From Phylloscopus collybita (taxonomy: Eukaryota; Chordata; Aves; Passeriformes; Phylloscopidae): a stretch of 64,000 nt of DNA. The position numbers and the translations under genes are program-made. The stretch covers positions 16,075,501 through 16,139,500 of the forward strand of contig JAJNNQ010000130.1 in NCBI GenBank assembly GCA_027886175.1. The letters run 5' to 3'. Position 1 is the stretch's first letter. Each line of letters opens with the position of its first letter. Under the pieces are notes generated by a model. The model ran no database searches and was not told where the DNA came from. It worked only from the letters and a program-made list of their open reading frames with translations. Shown here piece after piece: positions 9,589-21,700 of this stretch.

Positions 9589-9905
9589 ACTCTTGCAAAC
9601 CGCATAAAGTCCCCCTGGATGCCTTTGGACCCTTGGGTGAAGGCAAAAGCACCTTCCTCATGGGGCGGTTAAGTGCTGCCCTGCAGGGTATCATTGTGCA
9701 TCTAGGACTCATTAATGCAGATTATACTGGAAAAATTCATGCAATGGCTTCCACACCCACCCCCCCGTCACTATCCCCGAGAAAACTTGGATTGCTCAAC
9801 TTGTGCCTTTTAAGTCTTCTGTTTCTAGGACTTAGAACCAGTGGCGAGGAGACGGCTGCTTCAGATCTACTGGGCCACCTCAAGTTTACTGGACTGCAGT
9901 CCTGA
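9525..9905 (+). pseudogene. dUTPase-like domain of provirus A
   Basis: The frame of 9240-9905 contains AGVDV (near 9549-9563, motif 1), GRLSAA (near 9664-9681, where the family has a G/P-R-S-S motif 2) and GLINADYTGKI (near 9706-9738, motif 3 including the DYxG core). This order and the place between nucleocapsid and protease match the dUTPase segment of betaretroviral pro. The enzyme would hydrolyse dUTP and limit uracil in viral DNA. The motif 2 change and a frameshift after about 9755 suggest it is inactive. I assign it by motif order only. Confidence 0.65.
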
Positions 9906-10210
9906 CTGACAAACGTCTTGAGATGTGGTGTAGGCTGTACCTCCCTGATTCCACCCCATCAGAGATCCATATTCGAGGTCTGATAGATATGGGGATGGAC
10001 GTGACCATCCTCTCCTTCTCTGCATGGCCTCCGCAGTGGCCTCGGGATCCTGTTCAGTCGTCTATCACAGGATTGGGTGGAACGATGCAATGCTTCATGA
10101 GCCAGCGACCTGTGATGATCACGAACTCAGAGGGACAGTCAGCTGTGGTTCAACCTTATGTCACTGAAACTACTGCTAACCTCTGGGGGCAGGATGTCCT
10201 GGCAGCTTAG
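9906..10210 (+). pseudogene. pro: Protease of provirus A, active-site loop altered
   Basis: The frame of 9923-10210 carries IRGLIDMGMDVTILS (about 9971-10015). The expected DTGAD loop reads DMGMD, with the catalytic Asp kept but Thr and Ala replaced by Met. Changes at ACG/GCG-type codons would fit CpG decay rather than the G-to-A pattern of provirus B. The frame continues to an Asn-Leu-Trp-Gly segment near the end of the fold and stops at TAG 10208-10210. Protease would process gag and gag-pol. Expected to be poorly active or dead. Confidence 0.75.
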
Positions 10211-10329
10211 GGGGTACAAATCAGGACGAATTTTTGATGGGGGCCACTGTGTCGAAGGGCACACCGTGTCTCACGCCTCCTTTACGGTGGCTGGTCGACA
10301 CACCCATCTGGGAAACCCAGTAGCCTCTT

Positions 10330-11830
10330 CCAAAAGAAAAATTGGTTGCCCTTTGGGAGTTGGTCCAGGAGCAATTGGACCAGGGTCATCTTGAGTTTTC
10401 CACCAGTCCGTGGAACACTCCTGTTTTTTGCATCAAAAAGAAATCTGGGAAATGGAGGTTGTTACAAGACTTCCGGAAAGTCAGTGCTGTGATGGAAAGC
10501 ATGGGGACGCTGCAACCTGGTATGCCTTCACCCACCATGCTTCCTAAAGATTGGCCGGTTCTCGTCATTGATCTGAAGGATTGTTTCGTTACAATTCCTT
10601 TGCATCCTGATGACAAACCAAAATTTGCCTTCACAGTGCCAGCAATTAACAGGGCTGAGCCTGTGCAGAGATATCAATGGATGGTTCTGCCGCAAGGCAT
10701 GCAAAATTCTCCTGTCATATTCCAATGGTATGTGGCCCATGCCTTGTCTAGTTCACAGACAATTTCCTGATGCCCGTTTCTATCATTACATGGATGTTAT
10801 CCTGGTGGCAGCATCCACTCAGGATGAGCTGCTGAGGATACACCCTCAGCTGCTCAATGCTTTGCATTCTCATGGGCTCCAGGTGGCTCCAGAAAAGGTT
10901 CAACAGCAACCTCCTTGGAAATATTTGGGGATCAAAATTTTGGAACGAGCGGTCCAACACCAAGAGGTGCAGTTTGTGCGTTCGATTAAGACCCTGAATG
11001 ATGCACAAAAATTGGTAGGTGTCATCATGTGGTTATGTCTATATTTGGGATGACCAAGACACAACTGTCTCCGCTGGCTGATTTGTTAAAGGGAGACTCT
11101 GATCTGAGATCACCTCGCACCTTGACCCCTGAAGCACAAAAAGTGCTGGAGGAGGTTCAGCAAGCTGTTTCTGTTTGCCAAGTTTATCGCATTGATCCTT
11201 CCGTTGATATCACTGTTTTCATTACCACTCCAGATTTACATCCCACTGGTATCATTGGCCAATGGAATGACAAATGGTCTGATTCCTTGCACATTTTGGA
11301 ATGGGTCTTTTTGCCTCATCAGCCACAAAAGACGGCAACCACGCTGTTTGAATTGATCGCTTGCCTGATAGTCAAATGCCGGCTATGGTGTTTGCAATTG
11401 ACAGGAGCAGATCCCGCAAAGATCGTAATCCCGGTAGAGCGGAAAAACTTTGACTGGAGCCTCGCTAACAATGTGTCCCTGCAGAGTGCTCTGGAAAACT
11501 TTTCAGGGCAGATCACTTATCATCTGCCCAGCCATGAGCTACTGAAAGTGTCAAAATTAACTGAATTTTCTTTGCGGCCCAAAAATAGTCCGGAGCCGGT
11601 GCAAGGACCCACTGTCTTTACTGACGGTTCGGGAAGAACAGGAAAAGCCATTGTTACTTGGTGGGATGGATCTGAGTGGCAGGAGCTAAAGGATCGTAAG
11701 GCTGGCTCAGCCCAATTGGTTGAATTGAGAGCTGCTGTCATGGCATTTCAGTGATTTTCCCAGGTTCCTTTCAATCTGGTCACGGATTCTGCCTATGTGG
11801 CAGACATAGCTCAATAATTAGGTTATTCAG
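10330..11830 (+). pseudogene. pol: Reverse transcriptase and RNase H of provirus A, frameshifted
   Basis: The frame of 10342-10770 has [20 protein letters not shown] (about 10399-10461), [10 protein letters not shown] and [15 protein letters not shown], all Trp residues present. A frameshift near 10740 moves to the frame of 10610-11053, where the catalytic YMDD reads YMDV (about 10789-10800; the second Asp is lost by GAT to GTT). A second shift near 11030 leads to 11029-11754, with the thumb and connection and RNase H: acidic residues in FTDGSG (near 11620), LVELRAA (near 11720) and, past a TGA at 11752-11754, VTDSAYV (near 11780) are all present. RT is inactive from the YMDV change; RNase H keeps its acidic residues but is split by a stop. 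Confidence 0.85.
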
Positions 11831-12977
11831 TTTTGAAGGAAGTCAGTAATCCTGCTTTGTTTCATTTGCTGAAAATCTTGTGGTGTGCTATTCAGGCCTG
11901 AGTTCATCCATATTACATTCTGCATGTTAGGAGTCATATCAATTTGCCAGGTTTCATAGTGGAAGGCAACGTGAGGGCTGACAAGTTGGCTAACCCCGCG
12001 TGGGTAGCACCTCAGCCTGACATACTCACGCAAGCCAAGGCATTGCATGAATTCTTTCATCAGAATGCACGTACTTTGCAGAAGCAGTTTCATTTGACAC
12101 CAACTGAGGCTCGTGACATTGTCAATTCTTGTGACGACTGTCACGCACTGGCTGCGCCTCTACCAGCAGGGGTAAACCCCAGAGGCCTCAAGGCCTTGCA
12201 GATTTGGCAGACAGATGTCACCCAAATTGCCGAATTTGGCTGGCTCAAGTATGTGCACGTGTCTGTTGATACCTTTTCTTCTGCTATGTGGGCTTCTGCT
12301 CACACTGGAGAAAAAGCTCGCAATGTCATTGCCCACTGGAGGCCAGCTTTTGTCCTTTTAGGCACACCGTCTACTGTGAAGACCGACAATGGTCCTGCTT
12401 ACACCTCGCAGAAGGTGCAGCAGTTCCTGCAATTGTGGGGTGTGTCACACAAGTTTGGCATTCCACAGTCCCCAACCGGTCAAGCTATTGTAGAACATGC
12501 TTATGGTACTCTGAAGCAGGTTCTTCAAAAACAAAAACAGGGAATGCAGGGTGAATCCCCGCAGAGTTGGTTGGCAAAAGCTTTGTACACCATCAATCGC
12601 CTTACGATGCCACAGAAATCAAATAACCCTGTTATTTTGAACCATCACCTTTCGTTGCTGGGTCCGGTCAGGACACATCAGCCTCGAGCGAAGGTTTGGG
12701 TGCGCATTTTATCACTAAGCAGTGGAAAAGTCCATTCGAGCTTATCGCTTTGGGTTGTGGCTATGTGTGTGTATCCACAGATACTGGGGAATGCTGGGAA
12801 AGTGCAAAGTGCGTTTGTCCTGACCTGCAACCGCAAAGGCAGAATCGGGCCAACAGGCAACTTGAAAACCGTGACCAGAATGAAAGTCATCAAGCGGAGG
12901 AACCTTTGAGTGATGACTCAGATGCAGATGATGCGAGTGATCACTCGGATGGTCTCTCCACAAGCAGACACTGAACA
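11831..12977 (+). pseudogene. pol: Integrase of provirus A, core intact, C-terminus frameshifted
   Basis: An open frame of 321 codons (11944-12909) carries the HHCC zinc domain (HEFFHQN, then CDDCH near 12130), the core with Asp in WQTDVT (near 12210), Asp in KTDNGPAY (near 12380) and Glu 12493-12495 exactly 35 residues later, so D,D35E is complete. Near 12700 the frame shifts: the C-terminal DNA-binding segment (KSPFELIALGCGYVCVS, 12732-12782) continues in the frame of 12696-12974, followed by an acidic Asp/Ser tail. It is the best-preserved retroviral gene here, but it lacks an independent start and its last domain is out of frame. Integrase inserts viral DNA into chromosomes. Confidence 0.85.
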
Positions 12978-13029
12978 CTTTGCATTTTTATTTTATTTTT
13001 CTTTTTTTTTTAAACAGAAGAGGGTGAGA
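12978..13029 (+). other. Short 3' region and polypurine tract of provirus A
   Basis: Only about 50 bases separate the integrase end from LTR-A: a T-rich run and then a purine tract (about 13016-13029, agaagagggtgaga) ending at the TG of the LTR. There is no env and no room for one, so provirus A is env-less, either by origin or by deletion. Confidence 0.75.
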
Positions 13030-13299
13030 TGTAGTCATGGTTCGTGCTGTGATGTTTTGGTTTCTCTGAAACTTTTTCCCAGGCACTGTTCTGTCAACAA
13101 GAGACATGTTTTCCTAACCGTATCCTATGTTTGCATTCCTTTCCCTAGGAGGGACCTTTTCTTGATGTCCCTCTGACTTGACCGATGTAGTTGAAGAAGT
13201 TTGTCTTCCTTCCACCCCTTTGGGTGGTTCTTTGTGAAGTAGTATAAAGGGAAGAAATTCCCAGGTAATAAAGATTGATTGGAGTAATTTCAGCCTTCT
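13030..13299 (+). repeat. 3' LTR-A lacking U5
   Basis: It matches 336-605 over 270 bases with five mismatches that I count by eye (for example T/C at 13043 and A/C in the aaccg segment). It keeps TATA and AATAAA (13267-13272). Similarity stops at 13299, about 27 bases after AATAAA, where R would end. The 42 bases of U5 present at 606-647 are absent and T-rich flank follows. No target-site duplication is visible. Confidence 0.88.
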
Positions 13300-15357
13300 T
13301 TTTTCATTTCATTTTCTGCTTCAAGAGTTTGCTCAAGCACAAATTAGTCAGGGTTGAACTGTATTTTCCAGTACTGACAAATAAATTATTGACTCACTTA
13401 ATAAAGCAGAATTGCACTGACTTACAGATCCATCACACTGGAGAGGGAAAAGATTTCAAATATTTTTAGGAATTTTTTTTTCTTAAACAATCTTTCTACT
13501 TGTAAAAGAAAAAGATCAGCATATTTGGGTTTGTTTTTTTGTTTTTTTTTGTTTTTTTTTTTTTTTTTTTTTTAATTCTTGATTACTTTTTAAGGTGTCT
13601 TTCCCTAGTGCCCAGATTCTGCTGTGCAGGGTGAGAAAGCTGCTGACTGGAGTGGGAAGAGGCTGAATTATAGTTCTCATTCTGCATCAGGGCTACTCTG
13701 TGTTCTGCTTCTTGGCATCCCTGTGAACGTTCTGATTTCATGGTGTCAGTGAACTCTGCAGCTGTCCTTGCTTAATATCCCTCTTTTCCTAAGAGCTAAA
13801 CTTTGTTTAGTAGGAATTGAGCTTTGATTTCTGCCTTTTGTCTTGCTCCTTTTTTTTTTTTTTTTTCAATCTCATGGGTTTGTTTTACTTTTTCACTTAG
13901 TGTCTGTCCTTTTTTGTTTCCCTATTGCTATCCCTGAAGCAACTCCTTGAGTTCCTTGTGATCTTATCTCTTTTATACAGATTAGAAAAACCAGGCAATG
14001 AATTTTGAGAACAAGGTGAAGTAGCCCCCTGTTTTGGAATTTTTATTCCATCAAGTCTGATTATCAGATTACAAACTGCATTTCCAGTCCTTATTTCAGG
14101 CACCTTTGGAAAGACCTTGCCCATTCTACTGGTTACATTAGGCTTGCATGTGTGTATTTTGTTTCTGAATTGACTTTATACTTTGATATTTTATTTCTCA
14201 GGCTGATTGTTGTCATATTTCCATTTTAGTTATTTTTCTCTTTGACTTTACAAATTTCTAATTCCTAGGAAGTGAGGCTTTTCTGTAGCATTCCAGCTGC
14301 ACTGGGAAAGTTGGATGTTTTTGCTTTAAATAACATATATAGATGTCAGCCTTTATTATACAGATGACAGCTAAACTAGGGCTTATAAAAAGGTCCAGTA
14401 ACTTTCTTCTGGCAGTCTGTAAAATACATTCGGTGCAGTGTCTTTTATGTGTGTGTGACAACAAAAATATAATGTTCTTCCGCTTCTTGCCTCTAACACA
14501 TGGTTTCCATAGATACATCTGCTAAACACCCAATTTAGCTATTAATGAGTTCAGTCCATAACTGAAAAATCTTAAAGACCATGCAACCCGAGAATAAACA
14601 GTTGAAAATATTTAGTGTCTCAGTGCGTAAAGTATAAAATATATCCTACTAAGTATCAGTATTAAATATCATATTAAAGTTTCGTCCTTGAATTTTGAAA
14701 GAGCAGATGTGTGGCAAAAACACGCAATTCCCTATGGCTCCAGCAGCTTGGTGGGGTTGTTGTGGCCTCCCTTGGACTGTAGATGGCACCGTTGCTGCAC
14801 ATGAAAGCCGAGCTCTTCCAGTCCCTCCCGAGAGAATTGTTAACCTACAGGCGTTTGGAAGCATGTATTTTGTGGTAGGACCTGGTAAGGGTTTGAATGA
14901 GTTTTTCTTTCCCTAGTATTAGAGAGGAACATGGAGAGAGGTGTTGGATTTTTTTTTTTCTTTGTGAAATAGTGCTTTGGAAAACAGTTGGAGCATGTGA
15001 ATGAATGAGGACCAATGGTACAAACAACCCAGTCAAAATTGGTTTTATTGTATCTCAGATGTTTAATTTTTCATCTAGAAGTCATCTCTTTTGCTTTGCA
15101 AACTTGTTTGCAAAAACAAATAAATACTACTCTTAGGTGTCTCTTGTTTTTGAAGCTGAGCATTTGAAATACAAATTAGTGAATGGATCTATAAAAAAAA
15201 TAATAGAGATCAAGGCTCTCTGAAATCCTTCAGACAAATAATTTCCAGATTCCCCTGCGTGTTCTAAAAAGCCTGTAGCTGTAGGCATACCCCTTTCCAA
15301 ATCTGCGTGTATAGTGGAGGAAAGCCAAAAGGGAAATGGAAAAGAGAGAGAATAAAA
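13300..15357. other. AT-rich noncoding DNA right of the retroviral locus
   Basis: No gene or exon is recognisable. There are T-rich runs at about 13530-13573 and 13850-13866. Open frames are short and lack family features. Confidence 0.5.
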
Positions 15358-15728
15358 TGTTATTTATTAGCAATCAGGAGAAATCTCAGTTCCTAAATGC
15401 TGAACTTTGCCTCGGTTCCCTCACCTCTGAGTGTCCTGCCAGGCTAGCACTGAATCCTCAGAGGGGAAACTGAGGGGAGGACAAAGACAAAAGGCACTCA
15501 GTCCCAGGAACAGTCCCACAGTTTAATGCAAAACCAACACCTTGGAGTCCTGAAGAGAGTAAGGGGCCGAGCACGTGGCTCAGAGCTGTTTTGTGTCCTT
15601 TGGGAAAGGGGAGGGGGGAGGTGAGGGGTCAACCGGGTAATGGGGGCTGACCCACGGGGAGGTGGGGCACAGGTGGTGTCAGGTGAGGGGCGTGCAGGGA
15701 TTTCTGGGAAAGGTAGTGCTGTACAACA
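15358..15728 (-). repeat. Possible solo LTR, minus orientation
   Basis: A GC-rich island in AT-rich DNA begins TGTT and ends AACA (4-base inverted termini). Read on the minus strand it has an ATTAAA-type signal (complement of about 15520-15526) followed by a T-rich and then C-rich U5-like end. No target-site duplication is evident. The call rests on composition and termini and may be wrong. Confidence 0.35.
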
Positions 15729-18700
15729 TTTTGTGTGGATCTATATATACATATAACCCAAAACACCCAGTGCAAATATAACAAAATTACTTAGTGCAAT
15801 GCAACAGAACTTAAAAATATAAAAATATAAAGAGATCAAAAAGTGATCTCTTTTTGTTACGATCTTCACAGATACTTGTTTAAACATTTTATGCACACTA
15901 AAAAAACCCTCTAAATTCTCAAAGGAAGTGGAACAACTTTGCTATTAACATTTTAGAAAAGCAAAAAATACCCTTGTACAGGGAAACAAATTTAGCAGCC
16001 TGTCAAGATCAGCTGTAAAACACAAGTCTTGCCATAGTGATTTAAGTTAAGGCTCCACATATACTAGGGCAAATGGAGATATTATTAAGAATGTAAGATG
16101 AGGATAAGACTTCTGGCTATCCAAGGTAACACAAACCATGAGAAGAATTGGAAAGTCTTTGTCATTATTTGCTCATGGAATGATAATATTTTTCAGTGAG
16201 GTATTGATGTGTGTTCATAAAGTCTGAAGTAGAATAAACCCACTTATGAGGGGGGAGGAACAGAGCAGGATGTAGCCACAAGAGTGGTTTTTTTTGCAAA
16301 GTAACCTGAACAGGCAAAGGAACTTACTGAATTTACAGTAATCAGCTCTTTTGAGTGGAAATATTCGATAATCTTGTGAAAATCAAGGAAAATACTGTTT
16401 GATGGTGTGTTTTTTTGGTTTTGGTTTTTTTTGTTTTTGTTTGTTTGTTTGTTTTGTTGTTGTTGTTTTTTTGTTTGTTTTTTTTTTTAAGGAACATGTT
16501 AGTTTTCTTAGCATGTGGTATTTTCCTCTTCAAAGTAAACTTACAGATTAGCCATGTTATTGCTTCCTGATTTTTTAAAATATATTTTGGATATTCCAAG
16601 TGCTCCTGGAACTTTGTTCCTGGAAGATGTGCTGCAGCTATGTGTCTACCAGGCAATAGGCAAAGTAAGTCCTCACACCTGGTGTACTTGGGGCATCTTG
16701 GAGCAAGTGAGTGCTGGGTCAGCTGTGCCTCTCTTCACCTATGAGTAGTTATGTCATCTTCTAAGGCTCCAAATCCTACTGATTTTTTAGAGATTATGAA
16801 AAATGGATTGTAATTTCTGCCTGAAAGCTGAGTCAGAGATGGTTTTCAAATGTTAAACAACCCATATCACAAGTGAGATCTGTTTGGGGGAGGGGGGGGT
16901 TGTTTGTTTGTTTTGGGGGGTTTTGGTGGTTGGTTGGTTTGGTTTTTTGGTTTGGTTTGGTTTGGTTTTGTTTGGTTTTTTTTTTTTCTCAAGAAAGGGA
17001 AATACAGTGGGGTGGTAGAAGGGGAAATATAGGGGGTATATTCTTTTTAAATCCAGCACAGTAGTTTAGAATTCATGCTGTGTTCATGCAGTGTTCAATA
17101 GAAAGGGCCTTAAGTGATAACTATAAATGAGGAACAAGCACACCATTATATCTGATAGCAGACTTTTCAAGACATTTGTGTAGCTTTCAGGGTTAGTTGT
17201 GAAAGATGGGCATGGAACTGTGAATGATCAAAATAAAATGAGACAAACCATCTTTCCTAGCATTAGCGTGGAACTGAGGCAGGGTTGGCAATTGATTTTA
17301 TTTCTTTTTCTGTATTGGGGTCAGTTTTTTGGGGTAGTTCATTAAAAGCCGATGCCTGGTTTGCATTGATCTGTGTGCACTAGGTGCATTTGCTGTTGAA
17401 ACCATTGCCTCGCTGCTTACAGCTGAAAGGCCTCCGCTGCACCAGGACGCTCCTGCTCAGGCATTAACTCTTTCTGATCCCGTTCCAAAGCTAACATGTT
17501 TCCAAGGAAGGGGGAGCAAGGATAGGGAAAGGCGTTCGAAGAGTATTTTGACTGATGCATCTCTAGTGACACCTTGTGGGATGTTTTACATAATCACCCA
17601 CAACCTTTTGGGGGAAGCTATAAACTGCAAGGTTTGTTGTGCCAAAAGCTTTCCAAATACTGGGATACACTTAAACCTCTGCAATCACCGATCATTAAAA
17701 ATAAACTATACAGATACACCTTCTCATGTTGAAGTTGGCCTTCCTTAGTCCATTGAGGTGTTAAACACTTCACTTGTTGTAAGTATACATATAATATTAT
17801 CTAGAAATAAAATTTGACTTTTAGAAATAGACATATTCAGATTCCCTTTAGAGTGAAACAATGAGAAAAGAGGAATGTTGGGAATCAGTTGAAGCTGGCA
17901 TGATTTAGGTGTACTCAGTACACATTGTCCTGCCTCGTAAAGGTTTGATGTCCTGAGGAAAAACTGGCCAGGAAAAATATCCCAAATAACTTTTTTAAAT
18001 CCATTCAAAAATGAGTATTTAGATAACTTTAATCAATATTTCACTATCCAATAATTCATTTTTAGAACCTTCTGGTGATTTTCATCTACTTGTAAGATCT
18101 TTTTTTCCTATTGAGTGATACTGGATAATTGTTTTGGCTAGATGTGTTGAAAGATTTGTTTCCTGTTGCTTGCTCTCATTTTATAGAAATGGCCAAGTCT
18201 AGGGGTAACCAAAATCTCCTGTAGAGAACGTAAAAAAGGGATCTCTTTTATGTTCTTAAAGTTCTGTGCTGGTTGCAGCTTCACCCATCTGGCATTTCAA
18301 AATGCCTGCTTTCTTGAGCTGGTCAGAAGATGAATCCCAGCTAACCCTGGGGGAACAGAGTAGGCTTATTTTTGAGATAGACCAGTTTTTTAGAAAAATT
18401 TGAACCAATTTGAACCAAATGAAAAATTGAATTTTTCTTTCTGAGCCTATGGGCGTGGAGGTTTATAGTGGGTGAGATGGAAGATGTAGCAAGATAAATT
18501 GCTAGATGAAGAGAATTTGGGAAAGAGGACTGAAAAGAGATTTGAAAAAGATTTACTTACTTGCTTCTTATTTCTTACTTGCTCAGAAGAATATTTCTTC
18601 TGCCTCTGCATAAGTATAACGAATGGAAATTTAGCTTGATCCTTTACTGACTGAGAAGGAGGAATTGGAGACTTCTAGAAAATGCTGTGGGTTGTCTTCA

Positions 18701-21700
18701 AGCACAGCCCAGCTTAATTTTTTTTTTTTTTGTTTTTTTTTTTGTTTTTTTTTTTTTTGTTTTTTTTTTGTCTTGTCTAAACACTCAGCTCTTCCTTCCT
18801 TTGCATGCCTGGTGCCTCTGGCATTCTACCCTCCCTTAGCCATTGCAGGATTCTGTGGAGTTGTGTGATTAGTCCTTTAACTGATGCTCTTGATTCCATT
18901 GAGAGTATTCTTTATTTCCATCTCGTTTCCCTAGATGGAAGCACTGGGCCAGCTGAGCCTGAGAAAAGTATAAAGGGGTCTCTAACACCTGAATCTACTA
19001 ATTAGTCCAGGGGACCTCTTCTATTCAAAGACCTTCCACAAAACTACTGTGAAAAAATAACAGTTTTACAAAGAGGTGGGTTTGATCTCTAATTGATATA
19101 GTAATTAATAATACACAAACAAGTTGGGGAAGGTTTTGGCCAGATCTTCTTCTGCAGTTCTTGTGAAGAAATGAAGCTGTATTATACTCCTTATATTGCT
19201 TTCCTTTTAAGTAATCTATATTGATACTGCCTGCTTACTTCTTGCTTTCTATGCCTGGCATGTGAAAGTGAGATATTTGAATTGTTGCTCAGTTTTGTGG
19301 TGTTTTGGTTGCATGAAGATAGCACAGGTAGAGGGCACAGGCAGAAGACAGACTGACCTGCTGGTGTTGCCTCCAGTTTCCATCTCTCTGTAGTGAAGAA
19401 TTAGAACTTTTGTAGCCAAATTTAGTACAAAGCTGATACCTAAAGCAGCTCTTGTTGGGGGGCTGAGTGCAGGAGGGCCATGAAGCTGTGCAGTTTTCAT
19501 TCTCTACTGGACTGAAGCAGATAGAAGTTGTGACTTGGTCAGGTAGCACTGTGGTCCAGTGGCAGAACAACTCCAGGTATAGGCTCTGCCTGCTGATCTT
19601 TCCTCAAAAACGTGATGCCAATGCAAACTTCTGGTGTGCCAGTGCTCTGAGAGCCTCACACACCGGGCAAACACCCAGTTACTAAAAATCCCAGTTGCTG
19701 GTGTCTGTATTCAAGGCAGGAGGCATCTCCTTCCTATGAACTGCCTACGTATGAAACATCCCATGCAGTTTGCAACCACTCTCCTGCCTTCACTGTGTAG
19801 GGGAGTTTACTAGAAACACTAACTTGAAAGGTGACCTTCACACTTACTGAAAGCAGCAGAGTGCTTGGCTGTGACTCATGGAAGGAGCCCAGCTATTGGG
19901 GAATGATAACATGTCACTCTACTGCCTGGTTCAGCATTTAATCCAAGCCTAGTTCTGTCTCAGGTACCATATTGTAGGTCATGTGTATGATGGCTCTGTC
20001 CCTGCCAGAATCCATAATGAATCAAAAGCTCCAAAACCACTGCAGGCTGCTGAAAGCAGCTCTTGTGTTGGCTCAGCTGAGTTTTCAGAGTGAAGCCTCA
20101 CACTCTGGTGTGTGTCTGGTTTCAGTTTTAGAATAACAAATCCAGTTTAGATCATGAGCCTCTAGCTGAAATAAAAGCCATTACTTTTTTTCTGTAGTTG
20201 TATTGTCTCCCTAAGAAATCTTTGGTCTCTCCCTCTTTATTGTGATCTTTGCTGATTTTTGCCTTTTGTGATGTTCATTGGTGCTTTACATCAGAAGGAA
20301 ATCCCGCCCCCCCCTTTTTTTTTTCAAATGCCTTGTGATGAGTCACTGCTGCTGTTTGCTTCAAACTGAAGGGGATTCCAACTAAGAAATTTATTATTGC
20401 TAAATTAGAATCCTGTTCCATTGTGTAGGTTGTAGTTGAAAGCAGAGAAAGGTCTGGGGGAATTGTAGGGTGAGCAAGCAGTGGTGCTGTTGGTTTGTTT
20501 ATTAGGGACCTAATGGCAATTCCAGTAACAAGTAAGCAGCTTTGAAGTCTAGTAGATCAAAACCAATCTCTAGCTGAAAAGCTGTCCTGTATCTCTGAAG
20601 TTGAGCATAAAGAAATGAAAAACAACCCCCAAACCATAACAGTTTGTGTGTTTCTAGCAATGGATATTAAAATCAGTTCAACAGGTTTGGGTTTGGGCTT
20701 TTTTGTGTGTCTGTGTTTGTTCATTAGGGATTCAAAATTGAATTGCTGTAAGAATGGTTCTTTTAGACATGGAAGATTGCTTTCAATTTTCTTCCTTCAT
20801 TATAAATCCAACTATCCTCATATCTATATTACTGTTGGTTTAGCCCTGCAGCTTTAAGCTGCAATGTTCTGAAACCATAGTCTATCACTTTCTTTCATCT
20901 GAAGTAACTGCTGCAGTGCTCTGTCATACTGGAGTTTTGACCAATTTCCAGATCCCCATGTGTGCATACAGAAGATGCAGATTGTAATTTGAGGTAAGCT
21001 TTGGTCCTGTCTGCGATGCAGGCAATTCTATCCTCTGAACACTGACTTTGCACCCTCTTTCAGCTCTGGATTTCCTTCCTTATCAGAGTTCACCTAAGAA
21101 CTTCTACAGGCTACAGCAAAACAACCCCCAAACCACAGAAGGCACCATTTAAAAGCATTTTGTATCAATGTGTTCAATACTAAGGTCTTGAAGGCTGTGG
21201 TTATTGAGCATTGAAAAGGACCATGAGGCTGCTGATAGTGCCACTGTAACACTTGAGTCTAAAAAAAGCCTCACTACTGGTTTTACAGCATATTGCTGAA
21301 AAGGAAATAAGTTAATAAAAGCCACAAAGATGTACAATTTCCCATAGCCTTTGACTAATGCTATAAGAAAGAGAGAAGTTAAAAAAACACTCGGAGCTGA
21401 AGGTGGGGGGATTTCCTTAGGAAGAATGCTTGGAAACGGCCTTGCTCTGAACCAGACTGGGAGACAGTCAATTCCTAGCTTCCTGACAGGAGTGCCTGTG
21501 CTGAATGGGAGGACACAGATCCATTCCTCAATCCCCAAAATGTTTTTCGGTTTGCATCTCTTCAAAGGTATTTAATGCTGAACATTCAGAATCCCATAGC
21601 AATGCCCTATAATGCCTGATTTACTTAGCTGCAATCCGCTCAGGTAACAGGACCAAAGGCTGAATATGCTTTTTTAGGAGTTTAGGTTGAACTAACCTTA

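Larger units (their letters stand above)
336..13299 (+). mobile_element. Compound endogenous retrovirus locus (two class II proviruses, A and B)
   Basis: The order is LTR-A, tRNA-Trp-like primer site, matrix and proline-rich gag, B block (capsid end to env), polypurine tract, LTR-B, tRNA-Phe-like primer site, A block (capsid to integrase), polypurine tract, LTR-A. Everything is on the + strand. Both pol genes are alpha/betaretrovirus-like (class II): integrase zinc motif HHCC, D,D35E-type core, and in block 2 a dUTPase-like domain before protease. The two gag parts are complementary: block 1 lacks the capsid N-terminal domain and block 2 lacks matrix. Removing about 2.33-8.47 kb would leave an env-less provirus of roughly 6.8 kb between matching LTRs. 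Nested insertion is the favoured reading; tandem recombination or misassembly are alternatives. No gene here is intact from start to stop. Confidence 0.85.

Noticed and set aside
13530..13573. T-run after the right LTR-A as a reverse-oriented poly(A) tail
   Set aside because: It lies over 200 bases from the LTR edge and in the wrong orientation for a + strand transcript.
15500..15700. GC-rich island as a TNIP3 CpG-island promoter
   Set aside because: It has TG/CA-type ends and an LTR-like layout, few CpG, and lies 18 kb from the first exon found.
16889..16985. TTGGT-rich run that looks telomere-like
   Set aside because: Not the vertebrate telomere unit TTAGGG and irregular in spacing; simple repeat.
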